Assembly: GCA_964036045.1 (NCBI GenBank)
Contig: OZ038392.1
Coordinates: forward strand, 18,280,612 to 18,344,611
DNA from: Eutreptiella sp. 'Long Island Sound 2002'
Lineage: Eukaryota; Euglenozoa; Euglenophyceae; Eutreptiales; Eutreptiaceae
Direction: 5' to 3'
Length of the DNA stretch: 64,000 bases
Shown in pieces: positions 1 through 10,154 of this stretch (the stretch's first letter is position 1; each line of letters begins with the position of its first letter). Below the pieces are notes generated by a model. The model made no database searches and had not been told where the DNA came from. It was given only the letters and a program-made list of their open reading frames with translations. The translations under genes and the position numbers were made by a program.

Positions 1-747
1 GACGAGATCCTGGAGTGGGTTGGCGAGGAAGTACTCAAGGAGTACCGAAACCTCCACCACACCCGCGGGTTGAGGCCCGGCGACCGCGACGTCAACTACG
101 TTGGCGAGGGACCTGGCGGGGAAGATGCCATGGACCCAGCGGGAGCCGGCAGCGATGAGACTCTCGTCGACGATGACGACGACGATGAGCCCGCCGAAGT
201 GGCCGTTTGCGCCTTCGTGGCCAAGAACCTGAACGCGGGGAGCAAACCGGGAAACTGGAAGCCCCTGCAGCAGGGTTGGAGGAAGCAGGAGAAGAGGGAC
301 CCTCGCCGTATTGGCGACCCTCCGCTGTCCTTTGGGGAGTTCATACGAGCTCACCCTCAGGGCTGTTTCGTGTGTTATGGGAGGAAGCGAGGCTTCAACC
401 ATGACCACCGAACATGCCCCACCCACAAGGCCGACACGGACGCCTACAAGAAGGCGCACGGGTCGAAGAAGCGTGCGCCCGCGGGTATCCGGGAAGCCAA
501 GATGGAGGTGGACAAGGACGAGCTGGCCAAGCTGATGTCGACGGTGGGGACCGAATTGGCCAAGGAGATCCAGGAGATCAAGCGGAACTGGGTCCCCAGA
601 TCGGACAACAAGAACAAGGAGAACAACCAGAATGACCAGAACAAGGACAAGGACAAGAACAAGGGTAAGAAAGGGGGAAGGAAGAAGGGCATCAACGACG
701 TTGAGGCCGAGGAGAACACCCCCTCTTCCACAACCGACGCCCCCTAG
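1..747 (+). CDS. gag: Chromovirus copy A: Gag C-terminal part (partial at window edge)
   Basis: The frame is open from base 1 to the TAG at 745-747, so the true start lies outside the window. It would encode the nucleocapsid-side part of Gag, the structural protein that packages retrotransposon RNA. Visible features are an acidic run of Asp/Glu (about bases 160-200), a zinc-knuckle-like cluster CFVCYGRKRGFNHDHRTC at about 366-420 (C-x2-C-x8-H-x4-C spacing, longer than the classical knuckle), and a Lys/Asn/Asp-rich tail at about 590-700 fitting RNA binding. The neighbour downstream is a retropepsin in the same frame with only the TAG between them, so Pro may be made by readthrough. The call rests on position before pro-pol and on the zinc cluster; Gag sequences themselves are poorly conserved. 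Confidence 0.75.
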   Translation, partial: DEILEWVGEEVLKEYRNLHHTRGLRPGDRDVNYVGEGPGGEDAMDPAGAGSDETLVDDDDDDEPAEVAVCAFVAKNLNAGSKPGNWKPLQQGWRKQEKRDPRRIGDPPLSFGEFIRAHPQGCFVCYGRKRGFNHDHRTCPTHKADTDAYKKAHGSKKRAPAGIREAKMEVDKDELAKLMSTVGTELAKEIQEIKRNWVPRSDNKNKENNQNDQNKDKDKNKGKKGGRKKGINDVEAEENTPSSTTDAP

Positions 748-798
748 CGGAGCCCCTGCAGCCAAGGGCCCCAGCTAGGGCGGTCGCAGGATGGTGAC

Positions 799-1803
799 GT
801 GGGAAGCGCCGAACCATCCCAGTCGGGAGTCGATAAACACAAGGGGACTGCCGCGGGCGGAAGGCCCTGTCCGGCGCCCAGTCGCGGAGGCGGGGTGAGG
901 GCAAGTGAAGGCACGAACCCTTGCACCCGTCCGTCCTTCGCGACCAAGAATGTGTTTGATGTACTACAGGATCTATCCGAGAGTATCGGAGGATCACCCG
1001 GACCGCAGCTGGATGCTGCAGATGGGCAGCCTGAGCCCATTGTCCACGACCTGCACCAGTCGCTTGTTGAGCTTCTGGAACGGCCGGAGATCCTGAGTTT
1101 GCACGCCGTGCGCCGTGTCGGTCGCGAGCGGCAGTTGCATCTTAAGGTCCGTGCCCTATGCGGGGAAGTGGAAAAGGTTTTCGACGTGTTGGTCGACACG
1201 GGAGCTCAAGTCAGCTTGGTCAAGGCTGGCCTGCTTCCGCCAGAGTGTCTTACCGACAGTCGGAAACCTGTCAGGCTGAAGGTGGCGAACGGCCAGTACA
1301 TGGTGGGAGGCACGAAGGAAGCGGCCATTGGGCTGCAGTTCGTGAACCATCGTGAACTGAGCCGCCCAGACCTCGGCAAGGAAATCCTCCTGCACGGTCG
1401 CTTCTACGAGGCCGAGATGGACTGGGACATGATCGTCGGGTACGACTTCATGATGGAGACGGACTCCGGCGTCCTCCCGGCCCAGGCCTCCATGACCCTG
1501 TACCAGGACGACCAGCTCCCGTGGCTTTCGTCACCTGAGCACCATGTGGAATGCCAATGGATCCACCCCGAACGCAATCGGCTCGAAGTGGCCGCGCTGG
1601 ACACTGAGCCAACTGGTCCTGCAAACCAGGAGTACGGCGTAAGGCCGGAAGTGGCGAGCCGAGTTGTCGCGGACTTGGAGCGTCGGATCTGGCCCTGGAT
1701 GCGTTCTCTTCAGGAACCTCCGCCCATCTGCGGGTATGTGAGAAGTACTGGAGCGCCCAGGACTCCGCGTGGAAGAAGCACTGGGGTCCGCATCAGGGAC
1801 TGA
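799..1803 (+). CDS. pro: Chromovirus copy A: retropepsin-type aspartic protease
   Basis: This region encodes the protease that would cleave the Gag and Pol polyproteins. The active-site motif FDVLVDTGAQVSLV is present, with the catalytic Asp encoded at 1195-1197, followed by a long C-terminal extension. No ATG start is obvious; 799 is a GTG. The frame is open without stops from 748, directly after the gag TAG, so expression by TAG readthrough is as likely as separate initiation. The stop TGA (1801-1803) overlaps the ATG of pol (1803-1805) as TGATG, an arrangement typical of termination-reinitiation. The protease assignment is firm. The way it is expressed is inferred. Confidence 0.82.
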   Translation: MGSAEPSQSGVDKHKGTAAGGRPCPAPSRGGGVRASEGTNPCTRPSFATKNVFDVLQDLSESIGGSPGPQLDAADGQPEPIVHDLHQSLVELLERPEILSLHAVRRVGRERQLHLKVRALCGEVEKVFDVLVDTGAQVSLVKAGLLPPECLTDSRKPVRLKVANGQYMVGGTKEAAIGLQFVNHRELSRPDLGKEILLHGRFYEAEMDWDMIVGYDFMMETDSGVLPAQASMTLYQDDQLPWLSSPEHHVECQWIHPERNRLEVAALDTEPTGPANQEYGVRPEVASRVVADLERRIWPWMRSLQEPPPICGYVRSTGAPRTPRGRSTGVRIRD

Positions 1804-4800
1804 TGTGGATCCATTGCCCCCGCTGGGACATTCCAAGAGCGATAGCGAAGATTCGCAAGGACCGCTCCAAGGCAGTGCTGGTTGTTCCTATGGGATGCAC
1901 CGAGGAGGAAAGTACCCGACATTGGGTAGCCTCATTGACCAACATGACCTTAAACAAGGTCGTCCTACCGGCTGGAGAGAGTGTCTATCAGGACGCTAAG
2001 GGACAGCCCATGCCGCCCCAGAGATGGCCAACAGAATTCCACTATGTGGATGGGGGCCTTGATCAGGCCGACACCACGGACTTCGTGTGTGTCAACCGCA
2101 TCATAGCAGAGCCATGGCGGCAATGCTTTGCGGTTCCCCCTGTTGACATCGAAGAATCGGATTCGGAAGACCCCCTCACTGAAGAGGAGTGGGATCTGGT
2201 TCAGGGGTATATGGATCAGCCCTTTCACGACTGGGGAAACCAGCGTGAGGGCAAAGGCCAGGACAAAGCCTGGTGGGAAGTGGACTCAATCGTCTCCGGC
2301 TCCTATGACGGGAATACCTTCGTACAGAGGGTGCTGGATCACATGTCCAGCCAAGACGAGCCGCCTGGCGGTAACCCACCCACCTACGGCGATCTGTTCC
2401 GAGGCAAGACCAGAGATGGCCCTTTGGGCCACCTGGGAAGACCACCTGAGCCGAAAGCGAGCGGAGTAGCTACCCCTCAAGTAAGCTCCGTGGTTCAAGT
2501 GCCCGGAAAAGCCAAGGCGGAGTCCGATGACTGCCCCAAGATCCAGGCGTTGAGGGCCAGGCTGAAGCAGAAGTATGGCGAGACCTTCTTCAGCGGAAAA
2601 CCTGTGTTCCCCCCACCGGTGCGTGGACCGTATGGCGAGGCCAAGATACGACTGAAGCAGGACCCCCGTGTGTACCGGCACCGGGAGTTTGCCCTGAGGG
2701 GCGAGAGGAAAGAGGCCATGGAAAAGATCCTCCGTGACTTCATCCAGAGAGGCTGGCTCGAGCCGTGCCACTCCGAATGGGCCTCTCCGTGCTTCGTCGT
2801 CCCCAAGAAGGTTGCCGGCGAGTGGCGGCTCGTGGTCGACTACCGCGGCCTGAACGCCCAAACGCAGCACGACAGCTATACGCTGCCCCTCATTGAGGAC
2901 ATGCTGCAAAAGCAACACCGGCGGAGGATCTTCACGGTGATTGACCTGAAACATGGTTATCATCAGATGCCTCTCGCCGAGGAGTCCCGTGCCTGCACAG
3001 CCATGAGCACCCCACTTGGACCTCTCCAGTGGAAGGTGATGCCCATGGGCGTTACCAACGGCAATGCAGCTTTTCAGCGGATGCTGGAGAACCTGCTTGA
3101 GCCGGTGCGCGACTGTGCGGACCCCTTCGTGGACGACGTGATCATCGCGTCCGGGGACCCCAGCATGAGCTACGAGGAGCTCCTGGAGGCACATGAGAGG
3201 GACGTCACTCGAGTGCTCGACCTTCTGGTTCGGCACAAACTCACGGGCAGCAGTGACAAGGCCACCATTGCGGTAAGCGAGGTGGTCTTCGCTGGCCACG
3301 TAGTCGGGAACGGGCAGCGAAAGCCCATACCTGGCAAGGTGGCCGCGATTGAGCACTGGGAAAAGCCCAAGACGGTCTCTGAGCTACGGGCGTATCTGGG
3401 GTTCTGCAACTACTACTCGGGGTATATCAAAATGTATGCCGAGTATGCAGCCCCCATGACGACCATGCTCAAGGGCAACCGAGAGGAGACCAAGAAGGGG
3501 TCCAAGAAGGCTCTGGTCTGGACAGCTGTGTCCGACCGTGCCTTTGAGGGGATGAAGCAGGCGCTGCTATCCGCAGTGGGTCTGCACCTCGTGGATCCCG
3601 ACCGAGGGTTCGTCCTGCGCACCGACGCTTCCGACTACGCTATTGGCGCTGTGTTGGAGCAAGTGCTTGACGACGGGAGGCACGTGCCCGTGGCCTTCTG
3701 GAGCCGAGTCCTGGCGGAAGGCCAGAGACGGACGTGGACGCCCCGTGAAAAGGAGGCGTATGCCATCGTCATGGCTCTCAGGAAATGGGCTGGGTACATA
3801 GCCCTCCATCCCGTCACCGTCTGCACCGACCATCAGAGTCTGCAGTCGTGGCACAAGGAGCACGTGGACACCCCCTCAGGTCCCGCCTCCCGACGGGCAA
3901 GATGGCATGAGACCTTGGCCAAGTTCGACCTTACGGTTGTTTATATTCCTGGAAAGGATAACACCGTGGCGGACTGTCTCAGTAGGTGGGCCTATCCCGC
4001 CAGCAAGGGCATGCAGGACATCTCTGCCCATGGCGATGAGGCTGAGACCGCTGAAGCCAAGAGAATCATCGAAATGGAGCGCCTGATGGAGGAAGAGGGT
4101 GCCAAATGCTTCGTCGTCATGGCCGCGGATGCCCCCCTCGCAACGAGGGTGAGCAGAGCGGTCAGAGTGCTCGCCCCTGAGGGGTCTGGGTCCGACAAGC
4201 ACCTCTTCCCGGAGTCTTGCCTCCAGGACGACTGGACCGACGACTACGCCAAGTCTGAGGCCTTTGCGGCCGAGTATAGGGCTGTGACCGACCCTGATGA
4301 CGGGCAGAAGTGGCCAAAGGGGCTGACTGAGGAAGATGGCAAGCTCTACCGGAATGGTAAGCTGCTAGTACCAGAGTCCCGGGTGCTCGAGCTGTGTGAA
4401 GCTTGGCACCACCACATGCTGCACCCAGGGGTCAAGAAGCAAGCTCTTGACATGCAGCGTCGGTTCGAGATCGACCATATCGTTCTCTACACCGCCATCA
4501 AGAAGGTCAGGAAGGGTTGCTCGGTCTGTCAGGCCTGCAATCCCGATAACCGGAACGTCAAGGGGGAACCCCAATGGACCCCGGTTCCTGACCAGCCCAT
4601 GGAGAGCGTGGCCGTGGACGTCTTCTCCATGCCCGAAGTGCACATTGGCAAGGAGACCTTTGACTGTGTGGTTCTCTGTGTGGACCGCCACAGCGGCTAC
4701 GTTGTAGCCGTTCCGGCACGCAAAAAGGGGTTGCTTGCCAGAGAAGTGGCAGTCATGATGATTCGTCATTGGCTGACCGTCTTTGATATCCCCGCACCAT

Positions 4801-5009
4801 TTGCAGTGACCGAGGGCCCCAGTTTACTGGTGGCTGGTTCAAGGCTATGTGTTCCCACATGGGAATACGTCATGCCAAGAGCGTCGCCTATCTCAGCCGG
4901 TCTAACGGCCGTGCTGAAGTGGCTGGACGGCAGCTGTTCGAGAAGCTGCGCAAGATCCACATCACCAATCCACGGCGGAACTGGTTCGAGGAGATGTGGC
5001 CTGCTCTAA
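1803..5009 (+). CDS. pol: Chromovirus copy A: Pol (RT, RNase H, integrase N-terminal part), frame-broken
   Basis: This is a Ty3/gypsy Pol polyprotein. The order is a linker of about 260 residues, then reverse transcriptase with WRLVVDYRGLN, VIDLKHGYHQ and the catalytic FVDD box (first Asp at residue 444), then RNase H with LRTDASDYAIGA and CTDHQSL, then integrase with the HHCC zinc finger (HHHMLHPG through CSVCQAC) and first catalytic Asp in ESVAVDVFS. RT copies the RNA, RNase H removes it and integrase inserts the cDNA. The frame is lost at the C4 run 4817-4820: after TEGP it reads about 60 unrelated residues to a stop at 5009, while the rest of integrase continues in another frame. The second catalytic Asp position appears as Glu (codon 4812-4814) just before the break. 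This copy is therefore probably dead unless the break is an assembly error. Confidence 0.9.
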   Translation: MWIHCPRWDIPRAIAKIRKDRSKAVLVVPMGCTEEESTRHWVASLTNMTLNKVVLPAGESVYQDAKGQPMPPQRWPTEFHYVDGGLDQADTTDFVCVNRIIAEPWRQCFAVPPVDIEESDSEDPLTEEEWDLVQGYMDQPFHDWGNQREGKGQDKAWWEVDSIVSGSYDGNTFVQRVLDHMSSQDEPPGGNPPTYGDLFRGKTRDGPLGHLGRPPEPKASGVATPQVSSVVQVPGKAKAESDDCPKIQALRARLKQKYGETFFSGKPVFPPPVRGPYGEAKIRLKQDPRVYRHREFALRGERKEAMEKILRDFIQRGWLEPCHSEWASPCFVVPKKVAGEWRLVVDYRGLNAQTQHDSYTLPLIEDMLQKQHRRRIFTVIDLKHGYHQMPLAEESRACTAMSTPLGPLQWKVMPMGVTNGNAAFQRMLENLLEPVRDCADPFVDDVIIASGDPSMSYEELLEAHERDVTRVLDLLVRHKLTGSSDKATIAVSEVVFAGHVVGNGQRKPIPGKVAAIEHWEKPKTVSELRAYLGFCNYYSGYIKMYAEYAAPMTTMLKGNREETKKGSKKALVWTAVSDRAFEGMKQALLSAVGLHLVDPDRGFVLRTDASDYAIGAVLEQVLDDGRHVPVAFWSRVLAEGQRRTWTPREKEAYAIVMALRKWAGYIALHPVTVCTDHQSLQSWHKEHVDTPSGPASRRARWHETLAKFDLTVVYIPGKDNTVADCLSRWAYPASKGMQDISAHGDEAETAEAKRIIEMERLMEEEGAKCFVVMAADAPLATRVSRAVRVLAPEGSGSDKHLFPESCLQDDWTDDYAKSEAFAAEYRAVTDPDDGQKWPKGLTEEDGKLYRNGKLLVPESRVLELCEAWHHHMLHPGVKKQALDMQRRFEIDHIVLYTAIKKVRKGCSVCQACNPDNRNVKGEPQWTPVPDQPMESVAVDVFSMPEVHIGKETFDCVVLCVDRHSGYVVAVPARKKGLLAREVAVMMIRHWLTVFDIPAPFAVTEGPSLLVAGSRLCVPTWEYVMPRASPISAGLTAVLKWLDGSCSRSCARSTSPIHGGTGSRRCGLL

Positions 5010-5728
5010 AGGCCCATCATGACACCCCCACTCCGGGCGGTTTGTCCCCTCACCAGATTCTGTTCGGCAGGGACCCGCTGGGTAGGGGACGTCCCTTGTC
5101 TGGTGATAGCATGGCTATGGATGCCAAGGAATTCTTCGCGCGGCAAGAGCAAACGGCGCGGGACATCCGCCAGCAGCTTGAGAAGGAGCATGCTGAGCGT
5201 CAGAAGTCCGCCCCGAGCTCGACAGCGCAGAAGTTCAGGGTGGGAGACCCGGTGTGGGTGATCAGACCCCGCCCCATGGGCACCCACCGCACCAAGACCT
5301 GGTTCACACCCGGCGAGGTGGTCCGCAGGATTGGTGAGGACACCTACCGCATCAAGGTGGGTCACGGACAGTTCCGGGAGCGCCACGAGAGTCAACTCCG
5401 TGTGCGGGAACCCAACCTCCGTGGCCAGCATGTGTCCCTGAGCTATGCCGCACATGAGGCTGGTTCGGATGATGATTTTGCGGAGCAGGACGACTATACA
5501 GTCGAGAAGATCCTGGCTCAGCGTCCGAAAGCCTCGGCACCCGGAGGTCTGGAGTTCAAGGTTCGTTGGCGAGGCTATGGGCCGTCCCACGACACCTGGG
5601 AACCCGTCTCCTCGTTCGTGCCGCGGGTCAATACTCCCTTCATGGGATACATCCGCACGCACAAGACCAAGATCCACGTTTCGGACTTGGCAGCACTCAC
5701 CCGGGCGATTGCAGCCAGGGGTGCCTGA
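4820..5728 (+). pseudogene. pol: Chromovirus copy A: integrase C-terminal half and chromodomain (frame-shifted continuation)
   Basis: From 4820 this frame continues the integrase core with GGWFKAM, then SRSNGRAEVAGRQL, which holds the third catalytic Glu. It proceeds through the GPY/F-like part (FRVGDPVWVIRP, WFTPGEVVRRI) to a C-terminal chromodomain at about 5480-5620 (YTVEKILAQR, FKVRWRGYGPSHDTWEP). Such chromodomains steer chromovirus insertion toward modified chromatin. The aromatic-rich WRGYG and TWEP motifs are intact. The first ATG in this frame is 4847, but it lies within integrase and is not a credible gene start. The stop is TGA at 5726-5728. Copy B carries the equivalent segment at 63362-64000 on the other strand. 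Confidence 0.88.
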
Positions 5729-6444
5729 TCAGCGCCCTGAGCTCTCCCCTGATGTGTTATGAGCGCTTGTGAGGCCGACGAATCGTCCCTTACTTGCTTG
5801 CTCTCTTCCATCTTTCGGTGACAGAGTGGCCATATACCCCCCCCTGCTGAATCCAGAGGAGGATGGCCCCTCTCTTTCAATTCTATTCGTCACTCACCCC
5901 CCTGTTGAATCCTTGGGAAACCAGGTAGGGCGACTGACCTTCATTTTTCTGAGCTCTTGGGGCCTTGAAGCCCATACGACGTTGCGCAACGGATGCCGCT
6001 GTCATCGGCATTGCGATTTTTTTGGTGTGTGGTCTGGTTCCATGGCACTTGCGGAATGCAGACCAGTCGACGTGTTTCTCGAGACTATATATGCCTGGAC
6101 TCAGGCGTTTTCCCGTCCACCCTCCTGCATTGCCTTATCCTGACCGTGGCGTGGTTTGGCGCTCTGTCCAGAGCGTGTTTACACGCCTATTTACCCAGAT
6201 TATTGCTTGTTTTTCTGCCCTCCAGGATATGTGCATCTGTATGTTAAGTGTCATCAGCCCATCGCTGAGGGATGGACTGTTTTTCACCACGAATCGGGAT
6301 ACAGAAGCGCCTTGAGTCGCCGTGTACATGTTCATACAGCCTGGTCCAGCCTGGACCAGTACTTGATTACAGATTCTACTGTTTGAGTGCTCGTGATACC
6401 GTGTTGCCCTATTCGCTGTGATGTGTGGAGATCCTGATGGCGCC

Positions 6445-6459
6445 AGGCGGGAAGCCCAG
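6445..6459. other. Empty (pre-insertion) target site of the giant LINE in copy A
   Basis: This 15-bp stretch is the reverse complement of CTGGGCTTCCCGCCT, the duplication that flanks the giant insertion in copy B. Copy A reads straight through it, with flanks matching both sides of the copy B insertion. It therefore shows what the locus looked like before the LINE inserted. Confidence 0.93.
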
Positions 6460-7713
6460 TTGCCTGACTACACTCCCAGCGGTCCGCCACTGTCAGTCCC
6501 AGTGTGAGCTTACCGATTCGCAGACGCACTTGCATTCGGATGGCGGCCTCCGGTGCTCCTGACCTCGGTCAGTCTGCCTGGGAAACTGGTGGTTTGAGGA
6601 GTCGACGCCTCCGCCCACACTGCATGAGGACTCCCTCATGTATGGCCTTCGTGGCAGTAGGGCGAGGGAAAAGACGGCCTTGATGCCCGATCCCTTAAGG
6701 AGGAGTTCCCTTAAGATCTGGGGTTCTTAAGGAGTTCGACTATGGCACTCTGGACTCGCGTCGTATGGATATGGACATGGTGCGCCCGAGGAAGGACCCG
6801 TGGGGACTCTCCCCAGTCGGCGGGCCTTGGGAAGCTTGGGGTAGCCTGATGGATCTTTGTGGTCGCTCTCGACCTGTGGGACCACCTCGGTCGTCGTGTG
6901 TCGCCTATGTTGGCCGTGTATGCCACTGCCACTGTGGTGGTGACCGTAGCAGCCGGCACCCGGTGCGCCTGGTATGGGTTAACGGGTCCTTTGGATGCCG
7001 AACAATCGCCGCCAGGACCCGGGACTTGATACTTGATACTGTACCTCTTATCACTAACATCTACAGCATCATACCTGTTTTACTATGCGTTGGAATGGGC
7101 AACCTAACCCAGAATCAGCCTGAAGTGAGGATGTGACACCCCCCCTTCAGGGGATGGTCCTGGGTACCCGCTGCCATGCTTGGGTGTTATCGAGCCCCCC
7201 CCAGGGTTTGCTCTAAGGAGGGGGGTGAAGCGGTACCCAGAACCCCATGGCTAGGTTACGGCATACAACCGGTCTCCGGTCCACTAACCCCATGTACGGA
7301 AGGGAACACGCCCGTTGACGCTCCTTTCCGTGCCGTAAAGCCCCGCATCGGCAACCGATGCACCGCCAGCGGAGATTTGTATATCAGAACATCAGGAATC
7401 AACAGGGTTTTATTTTCATATTGTTTCCGTCAAGTTTTATGCTTCCGTTCTGATATTCACTGTTTTGACTGCTGGCGGTTGGATCGCGACTTTACCGTAA
7501 CCGCCAGTTTAACTTTTTATAATGGAAACTTTAACGCAATCCGTCACGAAGGCTCCAAAGCCTTCAGGAAATGCATGGACGCTTCCGCAATTTTCACATC
7601 TTACACTCGCAACCTTAATCCGAATTTTTCAGGATGTCGAAATCGGATTTTCAACTTCGACATCCCCGCACTTGATTTGACCTCTTTCGAGTGGACCTAC
7701 GTGCTTCCCTAGG

Positions 7714-7785
7714 CACGAATCAACTTTCCTTTTATCTTGCCCTCCATTTGACTCAGAGATATGGGCAAAACAAAGTTGATTCGTG
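7714..7785. repeat. Inverted repeat in chromovirus 3' region (14-bp arms)
   Basis: The arms CACGAATCAACTTT (7714-7727) and its reverse complement (7772-7785) are perfect. The same hairpin occurs in copy B near 33420-33492 with a diverged loop, which suggests that the structure is older than the split of the copies. Confidence 0.75.
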
Positions 7786-8025
7786 AGGCCACTTGTAAGG
7801 GTCATATCTCGTGCCGCTTGCGAGTATTGACGATAAGGAAACGTGGGATGTATTCACAATACTCCCGACGTAATTTAGGAAGCATTATATGCCTTGTGTT
7901 TCCACACGTGCGCGCTAGTGTAATGGATCATGGTCAAGAGGGTAGAGTTTGCGTTATAACTCATTGGCCATGATATTGCGTGCGTTAAGATAACTTTCGA
8001 GTGTAGCGCGCAAGTGTTGGTGTTG

Positions 8026-8052
8026 CATAGGAACTCTCCTTGAGTTCCTATG
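8026..8052. repeat. Short hairpin, 11-bp arms
   Basis: CATAGGAACTC (8026-8036) pairs with GAGTTCCTATG (8042-8052) over a 5-nt loop. It is kept in copy B near 33151-33177, with one changed loop base. It could form a stable hairpin in RNA or DNA. Confidence 0.75.
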
Positions 8053-8543
8053 AGCGATTGACACAAAGTAATGCCCTTGGAGGGGCATGACATATCGTGG
8101 TGGGAGCTACCTTTTTGGGCAATATGTGGTATGTGCCATGTGTTGTGTTGCGTGCCCATTTGGCGGGTCCATTACTCCAAGCCAAGCCCGCCAATGGACC
8201 TCATATTGTGCAAGCCCCTTCTCCATACTCCCTACGATCAATTGGAAGCCTAACCTTCGTGAAGGGAAGCTTGTGTGGTGAACCCGAAGCGATGCGTTGG
8301 GAGCAAGGTGTGTATTTTGCAATTTTCCATATTTTCATGTGCCCACTTGGGAAGTAGCGCTCGTAACCTTTCAAGGCGCCCCAAGTGGAGCACATATGTG
8401 GGATCGGAGGTCATTGGTGTCAAGTCATTGTGTTTAGAAGGATTAAGTGATTGCACGATCCAAGCCGAAGATATTATAATATAATTATGCACCTTTCAAG
8501 GCACTTTTGTGTGTGCTTGTGCCAATTTTGCCATTTTTGGCCC

Positions 8544-8601
8544 GTCATGATGTCAAGTGGCGACCGTGTATCTCAACGTTGCGCTCAATTGACATCATGA
8601 C
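8544..8601. repeat. Inverted repeat, 13-bp arms
   Basis: GTCATGATGTCAA (8544-8556) and TTGACATCATGAC (8589-8601) are exact reverse complements around a 32-nt spacer. The same structure is present in copy B near 32608-32665. Confidence 0.75.
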
Positions 8602-10154
8602 CCAAGTATGATATGAGGGTACATACTTCGGTGCCCAACATATCTTGGACCCGGCGAATAACTCCTCTTGAGCTTGGCATACCGTGGCCGCCATGTTGGC
8701 GATTTGGGACCATCCCAAATCATGGGCCCACTTGGCGACCCTGCCATTCCCAAAACCGGAGGAGTTGGGCGACGCCCAAAAGATATGTTGGACACATAGG
8801 ACTTGATACCAATACTATGGCACACTCTGGTCCGAGTCGGGCATGTGCCTCATTTGCCCCAGCCATGAGTGTGCGCATTTTTGGCCATTTTGAGCAATTT
8901 TCCACTTTTGCTGCCCGCCGTGCACTATGTTCTAACCCTCGTGCACGCCGGACGCATGGACCAATGGACCATATATGACATGGGTGTTATGGGTAATGGT
9001 CCCCATGGTCCACACACCACGTGGGCGAAGCGGAGCCACCTTCGTTAAGGCGCTAGCCCAAAGTGAGTGTGGGCAATTTTGCCATTTTGGCATTTGTGGA
9101 CCCAATTGGGATCGTCACCACGCCGAGTGACATGGAGATCTTTGAGAGCCAAGTGCATCGGAGTCTCTGTTGGACTCCCGATGGATCGCGTATGGAATGG
9201 CGGATCTGATCTCCAAGCCGGCGTGGAGATATACTATTGGGAGCGCACCGGATTTTGGCTCATTTCAAGCAGCCAAAATGACCCAATTTTGGGACCCCAA
9301 TTTCCCCCTTCGGTGTGGTCAATTGGCGGCCCCATTTCTCTAAGCCCATAGGGAGCCCGGACCCAAATCCAAGTTGTACACTCAGATATAAGTCCTAGGT
9401 CCTGCCTCCTACCCTGTGAGCCATTGGCCTTACCTTGGCCGGGCGAGCCACGCGTGGGAATGATGCCAATTTTGGTGATTTTTGGCATCATGACCCCACT
9501 TGACGAACACGTGGTGCCCTGATGCCGGGACCTCAGAGGGAACCTGGTTGGGTGAGGGCTTCAGAAAGTTTGTACGCGAAGGGCATAGGGTCAGTTGCCT
9601 CGTCCCTACCTCTGGCGGGTCCGGACGAGAGGTCAATTTTGGGAATTTTGGAGCTAATATCAGTTTGGGCTGAAACAGCCCATTTTCAGCTACCAACTCC
9701 TGAGGGATTATGGCGGGGCCATATCTCTGGCTCAGAGGGGAGTTGGGACCTGCTGCTAAGGGAGCATGGGGAGCTACTGTCGGTTGTCCTTGGAGCCACT
9801 TGGTTCCCAGGAACTCGCCTGTGGCTAGGCGGGACATATCTCCCATTGGCAGGGTTTCAGGGTCCGGACTGAGCAGGGCATGGGTTGTGTTTGAGCCCCC
9901 GCCCCCACCAGCCACTGAGAGGGTCGGACCTGGGATTGGGACATGAGTTGGGATAGAGTGTTATTGTTCTGTAATGCCCTTACCCCAGTCCAGTCTTAAC
10001 CCCATGTGTACATATCCTGATGTGTTGCTGTACATACTTTCGTTCCCTCATTTCAGAGTGGCCAGGATTCTGAAACGCTTTGTCACATGACACGAGCGTA
10101 TTGATGCCCTTGTGAGCGTAGTGCCTTGCCTGCCTGCTCACCTGTGCGTGTCGT

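Larger units (their letters stand above)
5729..10154 (+). mobile_element. Chromovirus copy A 3' non-coding region, possible 3' LTR
   Basis: No coding sequence is supported in these 4.4 kb. The whole stretch is repeated in inverted orientation in copy B (62642-63361 joined to 31050-34791). Both copies lose similarity at the same point, about 10154 here and 31050 there, just after CTGCTCACCTGTGCGTGTC, so that point is probably the element's end. A purine-rich run followed by TGTGACACC at about 7132 (CGTGCCACC in copy B) could be the polypurine tract and LTR start, giving an LTR near 3 kb. This boundary is weak because the 5' LTR is outside the window. The region contains several perfect inverted repeats, listed separately. 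Confidence 0.7.
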
